Positions 21,847-28,553 of a stretch of DNA of 28,553 nucleotides are shown here, in pieces. Under the pieces are notes generated by a model that was given only the letters and a program-made list of their open reading frames with translations, searched no databases and was not told the DNA's origin. The translations under genes and the position numbers were made by a program. How positions within the stretch are numbered: position 1 is the stretch's first letter; every line of letters begins with the position of its first letter. Origin of the DNA: a virus; the IMG/VR virus record IMGVR_UViG_3300032316_000163, positions 1-28,553 of that record; one strand, 5' to 3'.

Positions 21847-23645
21847 TGGATTTTAAACCAATGGATTTAAGAGTATTAACTTTTGCAGAAGCACGCCAAC
21901 CTGAATTTAAAGAAAAGAAAGGTGAAGGATATATGCAATATGGCGATCGTAATGATTACCCAGTATATTTAGTTGATCTATTTAATAAATCAGCTAAACA
22001 TAATGCAATTATTAAAAGCAAAGTACATTATATAACAGCAAATGGTTGGAAAGGAAGTCCTGAAGCTGAGACATTTATTCAGAAGGTTAATAGAATGGAA
22101 AGTCTTAATGATCTTTCAAGAAAAGTATCTTTAGACGCAGAATTATTTGGTGGATATTATTTAGAAATTATATGGTCAGAAACTGGTCAATTAGCTGAGA
22201 TATGGCATACAGATTACACATCTATAAGAACAAATAAAGATAATACACAATTTTGGTATAAAGAAGATTGGAAAGACAATAAAGAAAAGCCAAAAGTATA
22301 TACTGCTTTTAATCCTAACTTTCCTACTGGATCTCAAATTCTATACATAAAAGAATATCGCCCAAATATGGGTATTTATTCTTTACCTGGTTATTTTGGT
22401 GCATTAAATTATATTGAATCAGATATTGAAATTTCTAAACACGTTTTAGGAAACGCACAAACAGGATTTAGTGCAAGTAAATTAATTACTTTGCCAAATG
22501 GTGAGCCAAGTGATGATGAAAAAAGAAACATTGAACAAAGGTTTAGCAAAAGATTTAGTGGTAGTGATGGTAAGAAATTTATTTTAGCTTTTGTTAATGA
22601 CAGTCAAAGAAAGCCAATTATTGATGATTTAGGCGCGTCAGATATAACTAAAGAAGATTTTGGAAGAGTAGATACACTTATTCAAACAAACATCTTCAGT
22701 GGTCACCAGATTACGACTCCGTCTATTTTTGGTATTGCTGAGGCAGGTAAGTTAGGATCAAGATCAGAAATGCGCGATGGATATGAAATCTTTAAAAATA
22801 CTTACGTCAATAGTAAGCAAATGCACCTTGAAAGTGTGTTTAATATGTTGGCTAAATATAGAGGTATTGAAAATCCTGATTTGTTAATTATACCAACAGA
22901 AGCTATTGGAATAGAATTTAGTGAAAGTGTTTTAAAAGAAATTGCACCTAAAGAATGGATATTAGAAAAAGCAGGTATTGATGTTTCTAAATATCAACCA
23001 GTTGCTGAGACTATGAAAGCTCGTTTTAATGATGATTTTACTATATTTCATGAATTTGGAGAATCAAAAGAATCTTATAAAGTTTGGAAACAAAAAACAA
23101 GATTTTCAGATGATACAGATTTTCAAATGTTTGCAGATGTAAGTCAATTACAGTCAAATGTATTAGATCTAATTTCTAAAGATAAAAGAGTAACAGTAGA
23201 TGTTATTGCTGAAGTTTTAAAATCAAATCCAGATACAATAGCTAATGTAATTAGTGATTTAGTTGATTTAGGATATTTAGAAGTAAGTGAGTATTCGATT
23301 GGTAAAGGTATTGATGAAAATATTATTACTGAGCATATATTGACTGCTCCATTAAATGAAATTGTTGCTAAAATAAAACCTACAACAAAAGAATTATTAA
23401 TTAGATATTCTTATGAATGGAAAGCGGGTTTTAACAATACAGACAAAAAAACAAGTCGTCCATTTTGTCTTGCTTTATTAGATGCTGGTAAAATGTATTC
23501 AAGATCTGAAATAGAGCAAATAAGTGCAAGACTTGGTTATTCAGTTTGGGATCGTGGTGGTGGTTGGTATACAGTACCTGGCACTGAAAAACATGAACCA
23601 AGTTGTAGACATCAATGGGTATCTAACATCGTAACAAGAAAATAA
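21846..23645 (+). CDS. Portal protein with extra C-terminal modules
   Basis: This 599-aa protein begins with a portal core (about residues 1-400), including DLFNKSAKHNAIIKSKVHYI, ILYIKEYRPNMGIYSLP and a helical stem region with KEDFGRVDTLIQTNIF. After it come two modules. Residues about 432-482 (SNVLDLISKDKRVTVDVIAEVL, then NVISDLVDLGYLEVSEY) have the layout of a winged helix-turn-helix. Residues about 517-599 contain KTSRPFCLALL, a Gly-rich RGGGWYTVPGT and CRHQW, a motif set I know from the C-terminal part of phage head morphogenesis (SPP1 gp7-like) proteins. So portal and head-morphogenesis functions may be fused. No frameshift is seen. Confidence 0.85.
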   Translation: MDFKPMDLRVLTFAEARQPEFKEKKGEGYMQYGDRNDYPVYLVDLFNKSAKHNAIIKSKVHYITANGWKGSPEAETFIQKVNRMESLNDLSRKVSLDAELFGGYYLEIIWSETGQLAEIWHTDYTSIRTNKDNTQFWYKEDWKDNKEKPKVYTAFNPNFPTGSQILYIKEYRPNMGIYSLPGYFGALNYIESDIEISKHVLGNAQTGFSASKLITLPNGEPSDDEKRNIEQRFSKRFSGSDGKKFILAFVNDSQRKPIIDDLGASDITKEDFGRVDTLIQTNIFSGHQITTPSIFGIAEAGKLGSRSEMRDGYEIFKNTYVNSKQMHLESVFNMLAKYRGIENPDLLIIPTEAIGIEFSESVLKEIAPKEWILEKAGIDVSKYQPVAETMKARFNDDFTIFHEFGESKESYKVWKQKTRFSDDTDFQMFADVSQLQSNVLDLISKDKRVTVDVIAEVLKSNPDTIANVISDLVDLGYLEVSEYSIGKGIDENIITEHILTAPLNEIVAKIKPTTKELLIRYSYEWKAGFNNTDKKTSRPFCLALLDAGKMYSRSEIEQISARLGYSVWDRGGGWYTVPGTEKHEPSCRHQWVSNIVTRK

Positions 23646-23646
23646 A

Positions 23647-24234
23647 ATGAGTAAAAACACACTATTCATATCTGTACAGAATATAAAAGACAGAACAGGA
23701 TTGCATGCAAATGTAGATGAAAAATTAGTATTACCTGAAATTAAGACTGCTCAAGATATGTATATCTTACCAGCATTAGGATCTGCTTTATATAATGAAT
23801 TACAAACAGCAGTTGATGCAAATGCTTATACAAACTTGCAAAATACTTTATTAAATGATTATATCGCTGACTGTTTAATCTATTATGTTTTATCTGAATT
23901 ACCAAGTGGATTAAGTTTTCAATTTTACAATAAAGGTTTAATTAGAAAAACAGGTGAAAATCAAGAGACTCCATCAATGCAAGATATGATTGATGTTGCA
24001 AATAGATACAGAGCAAGAGCAGAATTCTACAAACAAAGATTGATTAAATACTTAAAACAAAATAACGCTTTATATCCTAATTATTTAAATTTTGGTAGTG
24101 GTATTGATTCGATCAAACCAGACAATGAAGGTTATACAGTTTCAATGTGGTTAGGTGATAATGGATGCTGTGGAGATGAAAATAGCAAAAAAAGTTTTGA
24201 AGAAAGATATCAAGGCAATATAGGTTGCTGCTAA
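23647..24234 (+). CDS. Head-tail connector or adaptor protein (DUF6712-like)
   Basis: This 195-aa protein begins TLFISVQNIKDRTGLHANVDEK, then LVLPEIKTAQDMYILPALGSALY, a start I recognise from conserved Bacteroidota phage neck proteins (DUF6712-like, from memory). The middle is helical (NLQNTLLNDYIADCLIYYVL), and a Cys-rich end has CCGDEN and a closing CC. It starts one base after the portal stop, so it is tightly coupled to it. A head-completion or adaptor role under the portal is the best reading. The C-terminal cysteines could form disulfides or bind metal in the virion. Confidence 0.72.
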   Translation: MSKNTLFISVQNIKDRTGLHANVDEKLVLPEIKTAQDMYILPALGSALYNELQTAVDANAYTNLQNTLLNDYIADCLIYYVLSELPSGLSFQFYNKGLIRKTGENQETPSMQDMIDVANRYRARAEFYKQRLIKYLKQNNALYPNYLNFGSGIDSIKPDNEGYTVSMWLGDNGCCGDENSKKSFEERYQGNIGCC

Positions 24235-24236
24235 AT

Positions 24237-24365
24237 ATGAGTAAACAAGTAACAATTAAAAACCAAACTAAACTAAAAGTTTATTTGGAAAAAGCAAAAA
24301 AGAATGACACTAAACCAAATAGTGAAAGAACTAACAAAGATAGGCAACGACCACGAGCAAATTGA
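24237..24365 (+). CDS. Tiny basic protein overlapping the next gene
   Basis: This 42-aa frame starts two bases after the connector stop and runs 62 bases into the next gene in another frame. It is very basic (KNQTKLKVYLEKAKKND, then RTNKDRQRPRAN) and has no family I know. The close start supports translation, and an A-rich leader (CTAAAT) precedes it. Against it, the overlapped part would be double coding with a gene whose own start (MTLNQIVKEL) looks genuine. I rate it as possible. Confidence 0.35.
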   Translation: MSKQVTIKNQTKLKVYLEKAKKNDTKPNSERTNKDRQRPRAN

Positions 24366-24753
24366 TTATGTCTATTTTGGTGATGTATGGGAGCGTTTAA
24401 GCAATGCGGAGGTTACTTATCCTGCTATGTTTTTTACGTTAACAGGCGCCAATGTTGGTCCTAAAGAAATAGGTTATTCATTTAGTTTTTATTTTATGGA
24501 TCGTATGCTTATGGAAGAAACAAACGAAACAGAAGTATTATCAGATATGACACAAGTTGCAGGTGATATTGTTGCTCAGTTAAGATACCCTGAAGATTAT
24601 TCTATTGTAACTTGGACTTTAAGTCAAAACATACCTGTTACATTTTATACAGAAAGCGATCCTGATTTATTAGCCGGTGTAAAATTAGATGCTACTTTAA
24701 CCGTGCCATTTATTAACAATAGGTGTCAAGTACCTTCAAATTATAATTATTAA
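24304..24753 (+). CDS. Head-tail completion or tail terminator protein (putative)
   Basis: This 149-aa protein starts LNQIVKELTKIGNDHEQIDY and follows the connector, then has GDVWERL, TYPAMFFTL and alternating strands (SFSFYFMDRML, WTLSQNIPVTFYTE, DATLTVPF). That mix of an early helix and later beta strands resembles neck or tail-terminator proteins. It shares its last base with the tail fibre ATG. The role is inferred from position and layout. No close named family is certain. Confidence 0.62.
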   Translation: MTLNQIVKELTKIGNDHEQIDYVYFGDVWERLSNAEVTYPAMFFTLTGANVGPKEIGYSFSFYFMDRMLMEETNETEVLSDMTQVAGDIVAQLRYPEDYSIVTWTLSQNIPVTFYTESDPDLLAGVKLDATLTVPFINNRCQVPSNYNY

Positions 24754-26705
24754 TGGAATCAAAAAAAATTAATCAATTAGCTACAGAGCTTGTACCTGAT
24801 TTATCAGATCTTACGATCATTGGTGATCCTACAACTGGCATAAGTAAAAAAATTACGCTTTCACAAATGGCGTCTTTGTTTACAGGTACAGTTGAAGAAT
24901 ACGCAAACTTTGCGGCATTCCCTTTGGTTGGTGTTGCTGACACAATTTATGTGGCAAAAGATACAAACGTTATTTATAGGTGGGATTCAACTGCGTATGT
25001 GGTTTTATCCCCTAATATTATTGCGTCACTTGTATTTAACGACGCGAATGGATTTGACGGAAATATTGCTTTGGTTGGTTCAACTGCAACGCTTACAATT
25101 ACAACTGCATTAACAACAGGTTCGGTTGGTTTTATAGGTGCTTCAGGCGCTTTATTACAAGACAACGCAAACTTCTTTTGGGACGATACTAATAACAGAT
25201 TAGGTTTAGGCACAAATGCGCCAACAACTGCATTGGACGTTTTCGGTTCAGGAATTATTGGACGCATAAACGGAACTTCAACTAACAATGCTTATTTAGG
25301 TTTTTCAAGTGCAGGTACAAACAAATGGTCAATTGGCAATGTTCAGTCTGACCATAGATTTAGAATATTTAGTGAAGCAAATAGTGCTGAATTAGTTTCA
25401 GTTTTACAAACAGGTGAATTTGGTATTGGTATTGCAAACCCTACGACAAAGTTTCATATTGACGGCGCTGCTTCAGCATTGATTGCTAACTTAGACGCAA
25501 ACGTTTCTGTTGCAAAAAGTGTATCATTCCGTTCAGATAATAGTAACAGATTTAACATTGAAGTTTCAGGTACAGAATCAGGTTCAAATGCAGGCGCGGA
25601 TTTATTTATTAGACGATATTCAGACGCGGGTTCTTTAATTGATACCCCTTTGACAATTACACGTTCAACAGGTAATGCAACTTTTAGTGGTATTTTAATT
25701 ACGCCGCAAGTAAAAGCTGCAACAAGTGCAGGATTAAGTATCAATGCAAATAGTGGAACACAGGTAGCGGATTTTGGTGCAGGGGGTAGTGCTAATATGA
25801 CTTTATTTGGGGGTTTAAGTGGTACAACTATAAGTTTATCAACTAATTATGTTGGTGGTTCAGTAGGAATGTTGCACCTTACAAGTAATGGTACAGAAGG
25901 TGGTGGAATAACACTTGAAAAAACAAGTGGTACTGCTCAAAAATATAAAATAGGTTGTAATAGTACAAATCAATTTGTTATCTTTAATGAAACTGCGGTT
26001 AATCAGCCTTTTACTATTACAAGTGCAGGCATTACAACTATTTTAGGTAATAGTGGCTCATTAGTACAACAAGCTGCTACTGTTGGTGGGGATGTATTTC
26101 ACGAATTTAAAAATTCAGTTGGTACAAGAAGGGCATATTTGGGATTTGGTGGTGTTTCAAGTTCATTATTTGAAGTTTCTAATAATGAAAATGGTGATAT
26201 TTCATTTAGGGCTAATAGTGCAGAAAGATTGCGTATTACAAATGCAGGTGTTTTAAATATACCTTTTGGACAAATTACATTCCCTGCAACACAAAATCCT
26301 TCATCAGATGCTAATACTTTAGATGATTACGAAGAAGGTACTTGGACTCCTACCCTTTTAGATAGTAGTAACTCAAGCGTATATTCTTCAGGAACAAAAT
26401 ATGGAACTTATACAAAAGTAGGCAGAATAGTTACTGCTACTGCCGTATTTGATGCCACTACTTGTGTAGCCGGAAATTCTGTAAAGGTTTCAAACCTTCC
26501 TTTTACTATTACAAGTGATTTAAGTAGATATCCGGGATTTAATTCTCATACAACCGGAACTGCTTTAACAGGAACGACAATTCAAGGTGGATATGCAAGA
26601 CCTTCAGAAACTAATTTCCAATTAATTCAAAGAGATTTACCTACTACGGTTAATTTTTCAGCGGGAAGTTTTAGTATGTTTTTAACAATTATATACGTAA
26701 TATAA
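24753..26705 (+). CDS. Tail fibre or receptor-binding protein
   Basis: This 650-aa protein starts with SKKINQLATELVPDLSDLT and GDPTTGISKKITLSQMA, an attachment module common to phage fibres, then YANFAAFPLVGVADTIYVAK. The shaft carries repeats of the LGLGTNAPTTALDV / FGIGIANPTTKFHI type with short glycine-rich strands, as in trimeric beta fibres. The C-terminus has DDYEEGTWTPTLLD and a TYTKVGRIV segment, typical of fibre tips. It likely binds the host surface. The first third uses more GCG/ACG codons than nearby genes, suggesting recombination, as is usual for fibres. A small companion gene follows. Confidence 0.85.
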   Translation: MESKKINQLATELVPDLSDLTIIGDPTTGISKKITLSQMASLFTGTVEEYANFAAFPLVGVADTIYVAKDTNVIYRWDSTAYVVLSPNIIASLVFNDANGFDGNIALVGSTATLTITTALTTGSVGFIGASGALLQDNANFFWDDTNNRLGLGTNAPTTALDVFGSGIIGRINGTSTNNAYLGFSSAGTNKWSIGNVQSDHRFRIFSEANSAELVSVLQTGEFGIGIANPTTKFHIDGAASALIANLDANVSVAKSVSFRSDNSNRFNIEVSGTESGSNAGADLFIRRYSDAGSLIDTPLTITRSTGNATFSGILITPQVKAATSAGLSINANSGTQVADFGAGGSANMTLFGGLSGTTISLSTNYVGGSVGMLHLTSNGTEGGGITLEKTSGTAQKYKIGCNSTNQFVIFNETAVNQPFTITSAGITTILGNSGSLVQQAATVGGDVFHEFKNSVGTRRAYLGFGGVSSSLFEVSNNENGDISFRANSAERLRITNAGVLNIPFGQITFPATQNPSSDANTLDDYEEGTWTPTLLDSSNSSVYSSGTKYGTYTKVGRIVTATAVFDATTCVAGNSVKVSNLPFTITSDLSRYPGFNSHTTGTALTGTTIQGGYARPSETNFQLIQRDLPTTVNFSAGSFSMFLTIIYVI

Positions 26706-26721
26706 AATAAATTAATATAAA

Positions 26722-26979
26722 ATGTCATTAAAAGAAAAAAAAATAATAGATAAAATAGAATTAACAGAATTTAATACTATTCAAATTCGTACTGCAACAA
26801 TCATTGAAAAAGATGGTGTTGAGATTGCTAAAACATATCATAGACACGTTGTAAGCCCAACTGATAATATTGAAAATGAAGATTCAAGAGTACAAGCAAT
26901 AGCCAATGCAATTTGGACACCTGAAGTAATTGAAGGTTACAAAGCAGAAATGCAAAAAATAGAAAATAAATATAAATAA
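26722..26979 (+). CDS. Small fibre-associated protein (putative)
   Basis: This 85-aa protein has IELTEFNTIQIRTATIIEKDG, then AKTYHRHVVSPTDN, then a helical end AIANAIWTPEVIEGYKAEM. This strand-strand-helix layout and its place right behind the fibre gene match small proteins found after phage fibres, sometimes proposed as fibre assembly factors. There is no membrane segment. Its stop overlaps the next ATG. The name is from context and recall only. Confidence 0.65.
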   Translation: MSLKEKKIIDKIELTEFNTIQIRTATIIEKDGVEIAKTYHRHVVSPTDNIENEDSRVQAIANAIWTPEVIEGYKAEMQKIENKYK

Positions 26980-27386
26980 TGACTATATTTTTAAGCATAG
27001 TATTTTTAGTTCACTTAATTAGTTGGGTTTTATACCAAAAGCATCAATTCAATGAACGCGACCTTTACGCAAGTAAACCACAGGAAGCATACGAACAAAA
27101 TAAGAAATGGCATTTTTGGAAGGGAATAAACCATATTTCAGTTTATGTTTTAGTTTGGTCGCTTTATGGTTTTTGGTCAATGTTTTTATTTGCAACTGCT
27201 TTTTGGTTTGGCTTTGACATTCTTTGCAATGTTATTGTTTTAAAAAGACCTGCATTTTATGTAGGGGTAACGGCTGACACAGATAAATTTATTAGAAAGG
27301 TAGCTGAATTTATAAAAATAAAACCTGAATATACTTCAGCATTGATAAAAGTATTAATTTTACTAATATTATTAATTTTAAAATAA
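26979..27386 (+). CDS. Multi-pass membrane protein
   Basis: This 135-aa protein has a first membrane helix near residues 2-18, an amphipathic cytoplasmic or periplasmic loop with aromatic residues, two closely spaced helices around residues 48-84 (VYVLVWSLYGFW, then FLFATAFWFGFDIL), and a C-terminal hydrophobic stretch ALIKVLILLILLIL (about 121-134). That gives about four passes. It lies between the fibre and lysis genes, so it could take part in lysis, superinfection exclusion or be unrelated. It has no cysteine motif and no recognised family. Confidence 0.65.
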   Translation: MTIFLSIVFLVHLISWVLYQKHQFNERDLYASKPQEAYEQNKKWHFWKGINHISVYVLVWSLYGFWSMFLFATAFWFGFDILCNVIVLKRPAFYVGVTADTDKFIRKVAEFIKIKPEYTSALIKVLILLILLILK

Positions 27387-27390
27387 AACT

Positions 27391-27570
27391 ATGATTACTT
27401 TAAACGAACAACAATTAACAGAACTAAATCAATTTTGTCAGGAACTTCCAACAAAATACGGAGTGCCTTTATTACAATGGTTTAAGCAAATTCAAGACGA
27501 ACAAAATCCTAAGACTGAAGCAAAAGACCCATTCAATAACCCAAATGACCCTAACGCAGGTTTAGGATAA
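27391..27570 (+). CDS. Small hypothetical protein
   Basis: This 59-aa acidic frame has its ATG four bases after the previous stop. The N-terminal 40 residues are helical (LNEQQLTELNQFCQELP, then LLQWFKQIQDE) and the C-terminus is a Pro/Asn-rich tail (PFNNPNDPNAGLG). No membrane segment or known domain is seen. The tight spacing on both sides (8 bases to the next gene) and typical codon use support it. Confidence 0.6.
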   Translation: MITLNEQQLTELNQFCQELPTKYGVPLLQWFKQIQDEQNPKTEAKDPFNNPNDPNAGLG

Positions 27571-27578
27571 ATTTTAAT

Positions 27579-27761
27579 ATGACACCGCATAGCAATCAAG
27601 CCGACATAGGCACAGGAATAAGCGTTTTAAGCGCTATTGTAAGTATTTCAACAATTCAACCGGTTGTCACATTATTTGCCGGTTTGATTGCTATAATTTC
27701 GGGTATAATGGCTATTCGCTATTATTACAATGCAACTAAAAAGGTTAAAAATGATGACTAA
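27579..27761 (+). CDS. Holin-like small membrane protein
   Basis: This 60-aa protein has two hydrophobic helices (GISVLSAIVSISTI and PVVTLFAGLIAIISGIMAI) joined by a short Gln-Pro turn, and a basic end (KKVKNDD). That is the layout of a small two-helix holin. The N-terminus is polar with no signal cleavage site. It is followed by a spanin-like gene and the endolysin gene, the usual lysis setting. A second holin candidate lies at 28262, so which one forms the hole is uncertain. Confidence 0.6.
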   Translation: MTPHSNQADIGTGISVLSAIVSISTIQPVVTLFAGLIAIISGIMAIRYYYNATKKVKNDD

Positions 27762-28278
27762 AAATATTATGATAATTGTTTTGGTTGCAATTGTTATCTT
27801 ATTTTTAGCAAGTGATCCCACCCATGTCGGTGGATCTATAGATATTCAAATTGATACAGTTTACAAAGATACAATAATAGAAAGATGGCACAAAGGAGAT
27901 AAGATCTCTTACAAGGTTATTGATTCAATACCATATCCGGTTACAGTTTACGATACACAATTTATAGTAAAAGATTACAATACTATTAGAAATTACAGAG
28001 ATACTGTTATTTTTGATTCTAATTCTATAGTAATAAATGATACTATTAGCCAAAATAAGATAATAGGACGTTCATTAGAAATGAATCTACATGAAAAGAA
28101 AATAATTGTTACAAATACTATAACAAAACCCGATAAGAATGCTATCTATATTGGAGGAGGTTCTAATTTTAAGACAGCATTTATAGGAATTCAATATAAA
28201 ATACCAAATCAAATTATAGGACTTTCATTTGTTTCAGATAAAAGCTTTCAATTATCGTATTATGTTAAATTTCGTTAA
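27754..28278 (+). CDS. Spanin-like signal-anchored periplasmic protein
   Basis: This 174-aa protein has an N-terminal hydrophobic helix (IMIIVLVAIVILFLA, about residues 5-19) and a periplasmic part rich in short strands and polar repeats (DTVYKDTIIERWHKGDKI, then YRDTVIFDSNSIVINDTIS). The Asp-Thr-Val-Tyr repeat is a feature I know from proteins beside phage lysis genes in Bacteroidota (possibly DUF6808). No lipobox cysteine is seen, so it would be the inner-membrane type. I start it at the second ATG; the ATG three bases earlier is equally good. It overlaps the holin-like gene by 8 bases. Confidence 0.55.
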   Translation: MTKNIMIIVLVAIVILFLASDPTHVGGSIDIQIDTVYKDTIIERWHKGDKISYKVIDSIPYPVTVYDTQFIVKDYNTIRNYRDTVIFDSNSIVINDTISQNKIIGRSLEMNLHEKKIIVTNTITKPDKNAIYIGGGSNFKTAFIGIQYKIPNQIIGLSFVSDKSFQLSYYVKFR

Positions 28279-28459
28279 AAACTTGTTGGCTGATGAAAGA
28301 GGATCTATTAGTCATAAAAGAAGTTTGTCTATAATTGGATCTTTTATACTTTTTGGTGTTTATTGTTTTACTAAAGAACAACATTTGGCCGATCTTATTT
28401 TTTATTTAATATGCGCATGGTGTGGATTAGCCACTGTTGATAAATTTTCAAATAAATAA
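28262..28459 (+). CDS. Second holin-like small membrane protein
   Basis: I start this 65-aa protein at the ATG at 28262; a start at 28229 would add eleven residues. The sequence after the start has a charged stretch ERGSISHKR, then two membrane helices (SLSIIGSFILFGVYCF and LADLIFYLICAWCGLATV) and a short tail. This layout (basic N-terminus, two helices, little else) fits holins and similar phage membrane proteins. It sits between the spanin-like gene and the endolysin gene, two bases before the latter's ATG. Confidence 0.6.
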   Translation: MLNFVKNLLADERGSISHKRSLSIIGSFILFGVYCFTKEQHLADLIFYLICAWCGLATVDKFSNK

Positions 28460-28461
28460 TT

Positions 28462-28553
28462 ATGAAATTATCAGAGCATTTAGATCTATCTGAAGTAATT
28501 CGTAGCGAATCAGCCAAGAGAAATGGCATTTCAAATATGCCAACGGATCAACA
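28462..28553 (+). CDS. Endolysin, peptidase M15-like, start only
   Basis: The window ends 30 codons into this gene. The visible part has LSEHLDLSEVIRSESAKRNGISNMP, which matches the start of M15-type D-Ala-D-Ala carboxypeptidase endolysins (Leu-Ser-Glu-His, Ser near residue 15-17, then Gly-Ile-x-Asn-x-Pro). The zinc site lies beyond the window and cannot be checked. It follows two holin-like genes and a spanin-like gene, which completes a lysis set. Confidence 0.72.
   Translation, partial: MKLSEHLDLSEVIRSESAKRNGISNMPTDQ

Noticed and set aside
25454-25744. A minus-strand open frame of 96 codons within the tail fibre gene
   Set aside because: It is the reverse reading of a repetitive beta-fibre sequence, and no gene anywhere else in the window is on this strand.
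1-28553. tRNA genes, CRISPR arrays, insertion sequences, attachment sites
   Set aside because: No cloverleaf with a GTTC-type arm, no regularly spaced repeats, no transposase or integrase and no paired att-like repeats were seen on reading. A dedicated scan could still find weak cases.

Overview
The window is a stretch of an AT-rich double-stranded DNA phage genome. Every supported gene is on the + strand. Long-tail genes (tape measure, tail assembly chaperone, tail fibre) point to a siphovirus-like tailed phage. The host is probably a member of the Bacteroidota. Start codons are preceded by A/T-rich leaders with almost no Shine-Dalgarno sequence, and several proteins resemble families I know from Bacteroidota phages (the XkdF-like protease with its acidic scaffold, the 195-aa connector, the GTWTP-type fibre tail). 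The host is inferred, not shown. No integrase, tRNA, rRNA, CRISPR array or insertion sequence was seen, and no DNA polymerase, primase or helicase lies in the window, so it is only part of the genome.

Layout. (1) 3-2379: small early-type genes, including a zinc ribbon, a VRR-NUC nuclease, a sigma-like HTH protein and two Cys-motif proteins. (2) 2372-5161: a tightly overlapping four-gene glycan-type cassette (LpxA-like acyltransferase, SAM methyltransferase, GT2-like and GT-B-like glycosyltransferases). (3) 5148-7485: packaging genes (a conserved phage-domain protein, HNH nuclease, a tiny basic protein, small and large terminase). (4) 7602-11345: small proteins and a nucleotide-metabolism block (DUF6378-like, methyltransferase, MazG-like, dCMP deaminase, thymidylate-synthase-family enzyme). 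(5) 11408-18551: tail genes, starting with a chaperone gene that carries a likely -1 frameshift, then a connector or minor structural protein, two large tail-tip or baseplate candidates and the tape measure. (6) 18586-24753: head and neck genes (XkdF-like protease, scaffold, major capsid protein, probable tail tube, small structural protein, portal, connector and completion proteins). (7) 24753-28553: tail fibre and a lysis region with holin-like membrane proteins, a spanin-like protein and the start of an M15-type peptidase endolysin.

How it works together. Most genes overlap or abut by a few bases, so long translationally coupled operons are likely. Three hairpin terminators (12206, 20806, 21406) break up the structural region. 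Two of them form a near-repeated terminator-plus-leader unit, and the terminator after the capsid gene may set the high capsid level. The points most worth a second look are the T-run frameshift with long dual coding at 11842-12177, the Asp substitution suggesting dCMP specificity in the thymidylate-synthase-family enzyme next to two NTP-pyrophosphatase-like proteins and a dCMP deaminase, the glycan cassette next to the terminase genes, and a portal protein carrying an internal winged-helix-like segment.
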